Shown in pieces: positions 14,890 through 21,501 of a DNA stretch of 21,501 nucleotides; position 1 is the first letter of the stretch, and every line of letters starts with the position of its first letter. Under the pieces are notes generated by a model. It was given only the letters and a program-made list of their open reading frames with translations. It searched no databases and was not told the origin of the DNA. Both the position numbers and the translations under genes were made by a program. The DNA is from Candidatus Aminicenantota bacterium (GTDB lineage Bacteria > Acidobacteriota > Aminicenantia > Aminicenantales > Aminicenantaceae), in the NCBI GenBank assembly GCA_030607635.1, contig JAUWJP010000003.1:1-21501 (forward strand), read 5' to 3'.

Positions 14890-15897
14890 TTACTTTACAT
14901 ATAATACAATGCGAGCAAGGAGAAATTTATCCTTGTTCCGCAGGATGACACTCGCAGACTGCCCATCTCCTGCAATCTCAATACGATAATCAATATCTTT
15001 CTTCACGTGTTTTGGTAAGAGTCCTACTTTTTTTATCGCAGAAAGCTTAAAATCTTCGGCACTCAACTCGATGGCATCCGTTTCACGGAGGTCAACTCTG
15101 CCTTGAAAGTCTTCGAAACTAACATCTTTGATTTTCATTCCTGAAAGACCGAGGAACGTCCCTTTTATCTTTCCATTTGCTTTGAGATTTTTCTTTGTGC
15201 CTGCAAGGTAGTACACAGAATTTAGCCTCGAGTCTAAATCCGTATTCTGGCCTTGTAAATTTGCTACCTTTTGATTAAGGGAGTCAACCTGAGATTTGAG
15301 TTCTTCCCTTTCTTTTTCCAATTCTTCTATCTTCGCCGTGAATTCCATGCTCTGTTTTTCAATCTCTTCTTTAAGCTTCGCAATTTCATTCTCTAACTTT
15401 AACTTTTCCTCTGCTATTTTCTTAGTATCTACCCTAATAAGAGAACCGGGGCATACTTTCGCGCTTCCCTGCAGAACAAAGCTTCCGTACTGTCCTTCAT
15501 CCATAAAATTCCAGACCTTAAAACCAACAAGTAGCGGATCCAAAAGATAAGCGTTAGTCAGCATTCTCCCTGTTTCCTCAGGAGAAACTCCCCGTTTTGT
15601 TGTCAGATAATCATAACCAATTTGCCAATGATTGTCTCCGGGCTGTACCTCGTATGCTGAAGGAAGCCCTCGCTGGATACGGGCGGTCTCTTCTTTCAAC
15701 TGGTTGATTTCAGAATCTTTTCCGGCCAATTCTCTCTGTAGTTCGTCCACTTTTGCTTGGAGATCCGGAACCTGTGCAGTTGGCGCTACTGCTTGCTTTT
15801 TGCAGGAAATCATAAATGAAACTCCAATAATCAACATAAAACAAAGAATTAAGACAAGTGAATTTCTGATTGAAATTCTTTTTTTTATTTTTTTCAT
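14890..15897 (-). CDS. Lipoprotein with LysM-like motif, coiled coils and C-terminal beta domain
   Basis: The 335-aa protein starts at ATG 15897 with AGGAGG 5 nt upstream. A basic N-terminus and hydrophobic segment (about 12-30) lead to a lipobox-like MISC with Cys32, so it is probably lipidated and held in the envelope. Residues 44-75 form a coiled coil. Residues 82-97 read YEVQPGDNHWQIGYDY, resembling the start of a LysM peptidoglycan-binding motif. A second, longer coiled coil spans about 158-225. The C-terminal 107 residues begin YYLAGTKKNLKANGKIKG, a pattern I associate with envelope proteins of Bacteroidota and relatives. Function is unknown; a link between the membrane and the cell wall is an inference. 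It lies upstream of kinase 2 and downstream of the LapA-domain gene, all on one strand. Confidence 0.75.
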   Translation of the reverse strand: MKKIKKRISIRNSLVLILCFMLIIGVSFMISCKKQAVAPTAQVPDLQAKVDELQRELAGKDSEINQLKEETARIQRGLPSAYEVQPGDNHWQIGYDYLTTKRGVSPEETGRMLTNAYLLDPLLVGFKVWNFMDEGQYGSFVLQGSAKVCPGSLIRVDTKKIAEEKLKLENEIAKLKEEIEKQSMEFTAKIEELEKEREELKSQVDSLNQKVANLQGQNTDLDSRLNSVYYLAGTKKNLKANGKIKGTFLGLSGMKIKDVSFEDFQGRVDLRETDAIELSAEDFKLSAIKKVGLLPKHVKKDIDYRIEIAGDGQSASVILRNKDKFLLARIVLYVK

Positions 15898-15918
15898 GAT
15901 GTCCTCCTATTTTTTTAC

Positions 15919-15948
15919 ATTATTATCAAATCAGTGAAAATAAATCAA
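15919..15948 (-). promoter_or_regulatory. Candidate promoter of the lipoprotein gene
   Basis: On the minus strand TTGATT (15943-15948), an 18-nt spacer and AATAAT (15919-15924) precede AGGAGG. A short GGG-TTTGA-CCC stem with a T-run (about 15952-15976) lies further upstream, after the LapA-domain gene, and could weakly separate the two genes. Confidence 0.4.
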
Positions 15949-15977
15949 GCAGTCAAAAAAAGTATTGGGTCAAACCC

Positions 15978-16199
15978 CTAGCTTCGCTTTCTAAAAGAAA
16001 ACTCACCCAATTTACCGATTATATAACCCAAAAACATGGCCCCTAGGATGAAAATCACTTTCTGAGCTGAAAACTGCCAAAAAAGAACTTTAAAGTTCAC
16101 CGAATCAGAATTCTGAAAAAGAACGATAAGAACGACCATTGAAATTAATGTCAGAAGGGTTAGTGCTTTATGCCTTCTTACAAAAGTAACAAATTTCAT
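15978..16199 (-). CDS. LapA-domain (DUF1049) inner-membrane protein
   Basis: The 73-aa protein has a basic start (MKFVTFVRRHK), a TM helix at about residues 12-28, the typical FQNSDSVNFKVLFWQFS linker (28-44) and a second TM helix at about 45-63 with GYIIGKL, ending in basic residues. This is the layout of LapA-domain proteins. In Escherichia coli, LapA (with LapB/YciM) takes part in control of lipopolysaccharide assembly; whether that role applies here is unknown. GAGGG lies about 10 nt upstream of the ATG. It heads the minus-strand row LapA, lipoprotein, kinase 2. Confidence 0.75.
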   Translation of the reverse strand: MKFVTFVRRHKALTLLTLISMVVLIVLFQNSDSVNFKVLFWQFSAQKVIFILGAMFLGYIIGKLGEFSFRKRS

Positions 16200-16265
16200 T
16201 TTCTATGCCCTCGCTTTTAAAATATTGGGCGGCTGCCTATTACCTTCAGGAACAAATTATTTCCT

Positions 16266-16294
16266 TTGACATAATATAGTAATTTTAATAACAT
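16266..16294 (+). promoter_or_regulatory. Candidate promoter of the phosphatase stub/gpgS unit
   Basis: TTGACA (16266-16271), 17 nt, then TAACAT (16289-16294) lies in a very AT-rich stretch about 50 nt before the TTG start of the phosphatase stub. The -35 is perfect and the -10 matches four of six. Confidence 0.4.
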
Positions 16295-16345
16295 TATAAG
16301 TAATTTCTTGTTATTAAATACTTTAAAATTTTTGGGGAAGATTTT

Positions 16346-16480
16346 TTGACTGAACATGGTAACCAGAAGGACTGCCATCTCCTGGTTTTTACTGATTTAG
16401 ACGGAACCCTTCTCGATCATGAAACTTATTCTTTTAAACGAGCTCTTCCTGCCATGAAAATACTAAATATACTACTGTAA
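16346..16480 (+). pseudogene. Truncated mannosyl/glucosyl-3-phosphoglycerate phosphatase (HAD family)
   Basis: A 44-codon frame starts with TTG 16346 behind GGGGAAG and contains HLLVFTDLDGTLLDHETYSF, then KRALPAMKILN, and ends at TAA 16478-16480. FTDLDGTLLDHETYS is typical of the start of the HAD phosphatase that dephosphorylates mannosyl- or glucosyl-3-phosphoglycerate; the two Asp residues of DLDGT are nucleophile and acid. The remaining 80 percent or more of the enzyme is missing. The synthase that would supply its substrate starts 32 nt later. I infer an internal deletion that spared both flanks. Confidence 0.7.
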
Positions 16481-16512
16481 GGCTTTTAAAAACCCCAACA
16501 AAGGAGGGTCTT

Positions 16513-17721
16513 ATGGCTGATTTTTATCAAAGTGGTGTGATAGCCACTTTTCATCGCTTTGGCAATATAGATCTTAAGCGGATGGAAAGTGAATTAATTG
16601 AGTTCAGCCGCCATCGACCGATTGCCCTGGTTCTTCCCTCAACCTATGCAGAACTGGAAGCGCCGGCAATAAAACAGATTATGAAGGAAATAAAGGAGGT
16701 TCCTTACCTAAATGAGATTGTGGTTACGATGGGGAGGACAAATCAAAAGCAGTTTACGAGGGCAAAAGAGTTTTTTTCCTCCTTTCCGCAGAGAACACGA
16801 GTAATCTGGAATACAGGGCCTGGTATAGAAAAACTTCACAAACTCTTAGAGGAGAACGCGCTCTTTATAGGCGAAGATAGCAAAGGCCGATCTTGCTGGA
16901 CCGCTTATGGATACATTTTATTTCAAGAAAAGAGTAAAGTTATTGCTTTGCACGACTGCGACATTGTCAATTACTCACGAGAGTTTCTGGGAAGATTATG
17001 TTACCCGGTCGCATCACCTAATATAGATTATGCATTTTGCAAAGGCTACTATGCTCGAGTAACTGATCGAATGCATGGCCGAGTTGCCCGTATTTTCGTT
17101 ATCCCTATCATCAGGAGCTTAGTTAAACTTTTGGGTCCTCTTCCTCTCCTCAATTACCTGGACAGTTTTCGCTACCCTTTGGCCGGAGAATTTTCCATGA
17201 TTGCTGACCTAGCCCGAATCAACCGAATACCTGGTGATTGGGGAATAGAGGTTGAAACTTTATCAGAGGTTTATCGCAATTGTTCTCTTACGAGAGTCTG
17301 CCAGGTAGAACTCTGTGAAACCTACGAGCATAAGCATCAACCATTGTCAGCAGATAATCCAAAAACAGGCCTAATGAAGATGTCTGTAGATATTGCTAAA
17401 GCCATCTTCAGAAACCTGGCAATCGAGGGAGCCACTGTGAGCGATAGTCTTTTGAAAACTTTAATTGTTACCTACCTTCGCACTGCCCAGGATTGCATTA
17501 AACGCTACAATGATGATGCTACTCTTAATGGGCTTCTTTTTGACCGTCATCAGGAAACAAAACTGGTTGAGGCTTTTACCAAAGCGATTCAGATTGCAGG
17601 GAAAGAATTCCAGGAAGATCCTCGCTACTCTCCTCTCATTCCGAACTGGAACCGGGTCACCTCAGCTATTCCTGATTTCTTAGAACAATTGCATGCTACG
17701 GTAGAGAAAGAAAATAGCTGA
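16513..17721 (+). CDS. gpgS: Glucosyl-3-phosphoglycerate synthase (GT81-like)
   Basis: It is predicted to transfer glucose from an NDP-glucose donor to 3-phosphoglycerate, the first step to the compatible solute glucosylglycerate. The 402-aa protein starts at ATG 16513 with AAGGAGG 5 nt upstream. It has the N-terminal MADFYQSGVIATFHRFG, the donor/metal motif HDCD (D148, D150) followed by IVNYSREFLGRLCYP, RYPLAGEFSM near 220-229 and DWGIEVETLSEVYR near 242-255. These are typical of the bacterial/archaeal GpgS type. A mannosyl-specific relative is possible but less likely. It is the only intact gene of its unit; the phosphatase gene in front is a stub. Across a convergent gap lies a glycerate 2-kinase, which may share glycerate as a metabolite. 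Confidence 0.85.
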   Translation: MADFYQSGVIATFHRFGNIDLKRMESELIEFSRHRPIALVLPSTYAELEAPAIKQIMKEIKEVPYLNEIVVTMGRTNQKQFTRAKEFFSSFPQRTRVIWNTGPGIEKLHKLLEENALFIGEDSKGRSCWTAYGYILFQEKSKVIALHDCDIVNYSREFLGRLCYPVASPNIDYAFCKGYYARVTDRMHGRVARIFVIPIIRSLVKLLGPLPLLNYLDSFRYPLAGEFSMIADLARINRIPGDWGIEVETLSEVYRNCSLTRVCQVELCETYEHKHQPLSADNPKTGLMKMSVDIAKAIFRNLAIEGATVSDSLLKTLIVTYLRTAQDCIKRYNDDATLNGLLFDRHQETKLVEAFTKAIQIAGKEFQEDPRYSPLIPNWNRVTSAIPDFLEQLHATVEKENS

Positions 17722-17731
17722 AGAACTCTGA

Positions 17732-17762
17732 TCATTGCGGGCTCCTAAAAGCGAAGCAATGA
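17732..17762. repeat. Inverted repeat TCATTGC...GCAATGA after gpgS
   Basis: The 7-bp arms at 17732-17738 and 17756-17762 are separated by 17 nt. The sequence resembles a decayed copy of the same ATTGC-ended element as at 11795-11853. It may act as a hairpin between the convergent gpgS and glycerate kinase genes. Confidence 0.45.
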
Positions 17763-17823
17763 CATAGGATCAAACAACTTTGGGATAAAGTCTATTTTTC
17801 AAATCTTATTATTTTAATTCTTC

Positions 17824-17916
17824 TTATCTCAATACCTCTGTTTTGATCAGGTTCGTGGTTCCAGGAACACCAGCAGGATCGCCAGCCTTTCTCGTCCTGG
17901 GTAGGGGAGATCCCTT
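17824..17916 (-). other. In-frame open extension after the glycerate kinase stop
   Basis: After the TGA at 17917-17919 the same frame stays open for 30 codons, reading for example RKAGDPAGVPGTTNLIKTEV, up to TAA at 17824-17826. The block is richer in GC than the rest of the intergenic region. All frames are fairly open here, so this may be a repeat or a remnant and not a protein tail. Confidence 0.3.
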
Positions 17917-19245
17917 TCAACCTACTATCACCAATTGCAGGTCCATCACATTGGTATATGTCGGTCCGGTGATGAGCAAATCGCCGAGAGGCTTAAAAAA
18001 ACGATAGGAATCATTTTCTCGGAGGTGGTATCCTGCGTCCAGTCCCTGAGCTTTAGCTCGACGCACTGTTTCTCCATCTGCAAGCGCACCAGCAGCATCT
18101 GTCGGTCCATCTGTTCCATCCGTGCCGCCGCTTAAAATAACCACGTCCTCCAACCCATCAATGTCAATCGCCGCAGCAAGTACAAACTCCTGATTGCGAC
18201 CACCTAGTCCTTTGCCCCGAATTGTGACTGTCGTTTCCCCACCAGAAATGACACAGGCTGGCCTAGGAACAGGAGAGCCCGTGTTGAGAATTTCCTTAGC
18301 CAGGGCAGCATGCACTTTAGCCACTTCTTTCGCTTCGCCTTCAACAACGGAGGAATGGATCAGGCTGTGATACTTCAGTTCTTGAGCTTTCTCCCCGGCA
18401 GCCTTGACAGCCAGAATATTGCTTCCGATGATTACATTCTGAGTCTTTTTAAAGGCAGGATCATCTGCCTTGGGTGTTTCTTCAATCTCACCTTTAGCAC
18501 CTCTATCTAAATGTTCGAGAACAGCGGCAGGGATTTTCTGTTTGATGTTGTACTTATCCAAAATATGCAGACAGTCGCTGAATGTGCTGGTGTCAGGAGC
18601 AGTTGGTCCTGAAGCAATGCTGTCCAATTTGTCGCCGATGACATCGGAGAGAATCAGGGAAATTAAAGTTGATGGATAGACTAATCGAGCCAGCTGCCCG
18701 CCCTTAACTTTTGATATATGCTTACGCACTGCATTTATCTCGTGAATAGTGGCACAAACCTCCAGGAGACATTTTGTCACCAGTTGTTTATTCTCTAACG
18801 TTAACTCATCGACTGGACAAGGCAGCAGGGCTGAGCCGCCTCCAGAGATCAAACAAATAACAAGGTCCTTATCCCCGGTTTGCTGAAGGAGTTGAATGAT
18901 CTGTTTGGTACCCTTCAGACCAGCTTCATCCGGCACAGGATGGCCAGCTTCATTGACGCGGATTATTTTTAGCGGGACATCGTGCCCGTATTTGACGTTA
19001 ACAGCACTGGCTTTTATCCGATCGCCGAGAATTTCCTCTATTGGCTGAGCCATTGCTGCCGATGCCTTCCCCGCTCCGACGACATAAACTCCTTTATAAC
19101 TGGCAAGATCATATGTCCGGTTTTCTACTGATAAAATGCCATCTTCAAGTTTGATATAACGCTTGATGGCATCGACAGGATCAACCGCCTTTACTCCCGC
19201 GTTAAAGATAGCTACAGCATCATCTCTTAATTTTTTCGTATCCAT
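17917..19245 (-). CDS. Glycerate 2-kinase (GckA/MOFRL family)
   Basis: It phosphorylates D-glycerate to 2-phosphoglycerate, which enters glycolysis. The 442-aa protein is full length. Residues 57-62 read GAGKAS with Lys60, 134-141 SGGGSALL, 201-206 DVIGDK, 335-340 GGETTV followed by GKGLGGRNQE (the MOFRL motif region), and 374-383 GTDGTDGPTD. The C-terminus TNVMDLQLVIVG is the normal family end. The ATG at 19245 lacks a clear ribosome binding site. It is convergent with gpgS. A shared role in turnover of glucosylglycerate (release of glycerate, then recapture) is plausible but inferred. Confidence 0.92.
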   Translation of the reverse strand: MDTKKLRDDAVAIFNAGVKAVDPVDAIKRYIKLEDGILSVENRTYDLASYKGVYVVGAGKASAAMAQPIEEILGDRIKASAVNVKYGHDVPLKIIRVNEAGHPVPDEAGLKGTKQIIQLLQQTGDKDLVICLISGGGSALLPCPVDELTLENKQLVTKCLLEVCATIHEINAVRKHISKVKGGQLARLVYPSTLISLILSDVIGDKLDSIASGPTAPDTSTFSDCLHILDKYNIKQKIPAAVLEHLDRGAKGEIEETPKADDPAFKKTQNVIIGSNILAVKAAGEKAQELKYHSLIHSSVVEGEAKEVAKVHAALAKEILNTGSPVPRPACVISGGETTVTIRGKGLGGRNQEFVLAAAIDIDGLEDVVILSGGTDGTDGPTDAAGALADGETVRRAKAQGLDAGYHLRENDSYRFFKPLGDLLITGPTYTNVMDLQLVIVG

Positions 19246-19320
19246 TATCCAAATTCTTTATCAAAAATTACAGCAAATACTTAAGTTGGGGATAAGAAGG
19301 TGCTTTTTACTTATTTGTTA

Positions 19321-19773
19321 TTAAAAATAATATCTGATGCCAATGCCCCCGGCAATTTTAAAGTCTGTATCAGGTGCTAAATCAAATATGGGAACCAGCT
19401 CAAAAAAAATATCTAAGGACGCTTCTTCAAAGATGTAGCTTACACCTACAGGGATGCGAACACCAAATCTAGTTGGATCTCCAAGTTTGAGTCTAGCTCC
19501 AAGACCAAAATAAAGAGGAAGTCTTCCCTTTTCGACTTTAATTAGATCAAAGCTGTGAACAAGATAATCTGCGTGTAAATGTAATGAATTCTGACCGCTG
19601 AAAGACCAACCAACGCCGCCGTCAAAGGCGGTTTTACTTCCAGTCCATTTCTTAAAACTAATCGCAGTTGGGTCTCCTATCATAAAACCCAATCCGAAAT
19701 CTTGGTCCTGAGCTAACACAGCGCACGGAAAAAACATGACGATAAACATAAGAATCGCAAGTGGTCTCTTCAT
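19321..19773 (-). CDS. Outer-membrane beta-barrel protein, DUF3996-type
   Basis: I set the start at ATG 19773 (150 aa), 7 nt after GGAGG, because it begins a clean signal peptide (MKRPLAILMFIVMFFPCAVLA, cleavage near AVLA-QD); the frame is open further upstream without support. The mature protein is made of alternating strands (FGLGFMIGDPTAISFKKW, LHLHADYLVHSFDL, RLPLYFGLGARLKLG, DIFFELVPIFDL) and ends in GIGIRYYF, with the terminal Phe typical of outer-membrane barrels. The GLGFMIGDPTAISFK start fits DUF3996 (BAPKO_0422-like) proteins. Function unknown. It is separated from the glycerate kinase by 75 nt on the same strand. Confidence 0.8.
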   Translation of the reverse strand: MKRPLAILMFIVMFFPCAVLAQDQDFGLGFMIGDPTAISFKKWTGSKTAFDGGVGWSFSGQNSLHLHADYLVHSFDLIKVEKGRLPLYFGLGARLKLGDPTRFGVRIPVGVSYIFEEASLDIFFELVPIFDLAPDTDFKIAGGIGIRYYF

Positions 19774-19971
19774 TATCATACCTCCATTTACTATGGCGGA
19801 AATTATTCCTTTTACTAGATTCTCCTGATAGGGAGTAAATACCATATATATACTATCAGATTTCATGGCAGGCACCAAGGAAATTTTGTTCAGAAATTCA
19901 TTTTTATTAATTATAAAATAATAACTTAAGAGAGAATAATCAAATTATGTTCTTTAACTTTCAAGCGCATT

Positions 19972-19977
19972 TATAAT
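19972..19977 (+). promoter_or_regulatory. Possible -10 box of the NIF3-family gene
   Basis: A perfect TATAAT lies 84 nt upstream of the ATG at 20061 in an AT-rich divergent intergenic region (19774-20060). No good -35 is visible at 16-18 nt, so this is tentative. Confidence 0.3.
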
Positions 19978-20060
19978 AAGATATGTTCTTAAATTCGACG
20001 AAAAAGAAAATGAGTGTCAAACGAGTATAAAGAGAAATTCTTAAAAAAGGAGCCTAAAGA

Positions 20061-21026
20061 ATGAAACTTGAAAAATTATACAAAAAAGCTGTTGAGATAG
20101 GGATTGAAAACGATTTAAGAGGAAAAGCGGAGATTAAAACAATCTTGAAGGAAGAAAAAGAGAAATACAAAAAGCTCAAGGATGAAGAGGCTGAATACTA
20201 TGATAAGGATAGATTGTTTAACCCCTTTTCAGATACAAGAGTTTTACACGGAGATTTAAATACAGAAGTCAAGAAAGTAGTTACCGGGATCGATATGGAA
20301 GTTGGAGAGATAATCTTTACTTATCTTCTGAACAAGGACCAGGATCAAAAGATCGACTTGATCATCGCTCATCATCCTGAAGGCTATGCCCTCGCCCAGT
20401 TATATGATGTTATGAAGCTGCAGGCCGACTTATTGGCGAGTTATGGAATAACTGTCAGCGTGGCCGAACAATTGTTGGAAAAAAGAATAAGCGAAATAGA
20501 AAGAAGACTCATGCCCGTGAACCATAATAGGTCTGTAGATATCGCCAGAGTTTTTGGAATTCCGATGATGTGTATCCATACTCCTGCCGACAATTGCGTC
20601 ACGAACTATTTGAAAAAAAGATTCGAAAAGGAAAAACCCTACAAGCTAAAAGATTTGATGAAAATCTTAAAGAATATTCCTGAATACAAAAAATCAGCCA
20701 AATCACAAGTGCCACCCAAAATAGTGAGCGGATCAGAGGACAACAAATGTGGAAAAATATTCGTAGATATGACAGGAGGCACAGAGGGCTCGAAAGAAAT
20801 CTTTGAGAAATACGCGAACAGCGGTGTCAGCACGCTGGTTGGCATGCACCTGAGCGAGGAGCATCTCGAAAATGCAAAGAAAGCGAAGCTGAATGTTGTT
20901 ATTGCAGGACATATTTCAAGCGATACTCTGGGCTTAAACCTCCTGTTTGACGAATTGGAAAAAGAAGAAAAATTGGAATTTATCGGAATATCAGGATTCG
21001 AGCGAATCAGGAAAAAAAATAAATAA
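20061..21026 (+). CDS. NIF3-family (NGG1p-interacting factor 3-like) protein
   Basis: The 321-aa protein starts at ATG 20061 with AAGGAG 8 nt upstream. A charged helical N-terminus of about 50 residues is followed by the NIF3 fold. The metal-site motif AHHPEG has H104 and H105, preceded by VVTGIDMEVGEIIF. MCIHTPADNCVTNYL near 175 and VVIAGHISSDTLGLNLLF near 280-297 are the second-half motifs. NIF3 proteins are widespread dimetal-binding proteins without an agreed biochemical role; some relatives are GTP cyclohydrolase-like. No neighbouring gene gives a functional hint. The gene stands alone on the plus strand, convergent with the MFS gene 14 nt away. Confidence 0.85.
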   Translation: MKLEKLYKKAVEIGIENDLRGKAEIKTILKEEKEKYKKLKDEEAEYYDKDRLFNPFSDTRVLHGDLNTEVKKVVTGIDMEVGEIIFTYLLNKDQDQKIDLIIAHHPEGYALAQLYDVMKLQADLLASYGITVSVAEQLLEKRISEIERRLMPVNHNRSVDIARVFGIPMMCIHTPADNCVTNYLKKRFEKEKPYKLKDLMKILKNIPEYKKSAKSQVPPKIVSGSEDNKCGKIFVDMTGGTEGSKEIFEKYANSGVSTLVGMHLSEEHLENAKKAKLNVVIAGHISSDTLGLNLLFDELEKEEKLEFIGISGFERIRKKNK

Positions 21027-21038
21027 ATCAAGCCCTTA
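21026..21038. repeat. Half copy of the dispersed palindrome
   Basis: ATCAAGCCCTTACA repeats one arm and the adjacent flank of the palindromes at 108-127 and 2360-2379. It fills the 14-nt gap between the convergent NIF3 and MFS genes. Confidence 0.4.
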
Positions 21039-21040
21039 CA

Positions 21041-21501
21041 TTAATTCTGCCTCTTTAAGGCGGGGGAAGGTGCTTTCCAGGTAAATATCAGAGCTGCCAA
21101 GAAAAAGACTATTCCGGCAAAAAGATACATTTTTCTGTATCCATAGAGATCAGAGATCCAGCCAAAAAAAACCGAGCCAGATCCCATCCCTATATCAAAA
21201 AAGGCTAGGTAAAGACTTATAGCCAGTCCTTTATTCTCTCGACCCAAGATATCAATGATATAAGTGGTTAAAGCAGGAAAAATAAGCCCCTGACCAAAAC
21301 CTCCGATTACGCCTGCTATGATAAACATCCAGAGGGATTTTACCTGAGAAATCAGAAGAAAGTTGAGGCTGATGATACAAACGGCAGGAAAGATGACCTG
21401 CTTTCGGCCATACTTATCAGACAAACCGCCGATTCCAAGGCGAGTCAGAACAGCCGCCCCTGAGAAACAGAGAAAAAAAGGCCATACTCTATCAAAAGAG
21501 A
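21041..21501 (-). CDS. MFS transporter, 3' part (5' end outside the window)
   Basis: The frame is open to the right edge of the window, so the gene continues beyond 21501. The visible 153 residues read SFDRVWPFFLCFSGAAVLTR, then LGIGGLSDKYGRKQ, the major facilitator loop motif (GxxxDxxGRK). Several hydrophobic helices follow, including LWMFIIAGVIGGFGQGLIFP and a second-half-type motif FFGWISDLYGYRKMY. The protein ends with the polar tail KAPSPALKRQN. Length fits the latter third to half of a 12-TM transporter. The substrate cannot be told; the layout is like drug or sugar effluxers. It is convergent with the NIF3-family gene. Confidence 0.85.
   Translation of the reverse strand, partial: SFDRVWPFFLCFSGAAVLTRLGIGGLSDKYGRKQVIFPAVCIISLNFLLISQVKSLWMFIIAGVIGGFGQGLIFPALTTYIIDILGRENKGLAISLYLAFFDIGMGSGSVFFGWISDLYGYRKMYLFAGIVFFLAALIFTWKAPSPALKRQN

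Noticed and set aside
19774..19878. Upstream extension of the outer-membrane protein to the first ATG
   Set aside because: GGAGG and a clean signal peptide begin at 19773; the extra 35 residues would bury the signal peptide inside the protein.
1..21501. CRISPR array
   Set aside because: No regularly spaced direct repeats with unique spacers were found; the only tandem repeats are short and adjacent (641-668, 2446-2493, 11285-11312).

Overview
The window comes from a bacterial chromosome of moderate-to-low GC. The most likely source is an uncultivated lineage of the Acidobacteriota/Candidatus Aminicenantes kind. That placement is an inference from two large zinc-ribbon/Ser-Thr-kinase/TPR proteins, a DUF3996-type outer-membrane barrel, a lipidated envelope protein and many decayed intergenic repeats; no rRNA or other phylogenetic marker is present.

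Left part (1-6120) is housekeeping. On the minus strand a bifunctional NAD(P)H-hydrate repair gene (nnrE-nnrD type) is followed by tsaE. The nnr reading frame carries one in-frame TAG that separates the last 96 codons, including the catalytic GSGD loop of the dehydratase. Divergent to it is a compact glycolytic operon gap-pgk-tpiA-secG, with junctions of 6 nt, 1 nt and a 4-nt overlap, followed by a class II tRNA-Leu(GAG). The order tpiA/secG/tRNA-Leu(GAG) resembles the secG-leuU arrangement of Proteobacteria. The tRNA has G-G where T54-T55 is expected.

Behind the tRNA (6115-7900) lies a decayed accessory patch: the tail of an IS91-like transposase, a 3'-damaged DUF4405 membrane protein, a scrambled antisense remnant of DUF1080 (3-keto-disaccharide hydrolase-like) genes, and a 26-codon HAD-hydrolase stub.

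The centre (7910-16199, minus strand) is a signalling/envelope region: a small helical protein; two paralogous membrane-anchored kinases (1035 and 920 aa) with an N-terminal zinc ribbon, a cytoplasmic kinase, one TM helix and a TolB-like/TPR exterior; a LysM-like coiled-coil lipoprotein; and a LapA-domain protein. The two kinase genes have nearly superimposable candidate promoters (TTGAC[A/T]-17-TAT[C/T][T/C]T with a shared CATTAATT core in the spacer). The promoter of the second kinase sits so close to the ATG that its mRNA may be leaderless.

The right part (16346-21501) holds a compatible-solute module: a truncated mannosyl/glucosyl-3-phosphoglycerate phosphatase stub followed by an intact glucosyl-3-phosphoglycerate synthase, and a convergent glycerate 2-kinase. 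After these come a DUF3996-type outer-membrane protein, a NIF3-family protein and the 3' part of an MFS transporter running off the window. I did not find a CRISPR array, an intact mobile element or a clear defence system. The most unusual items are the twin kinases with copied promoters, the odd tRNA T-loop, and the repeated pattern of single-lesion or truncated genes.
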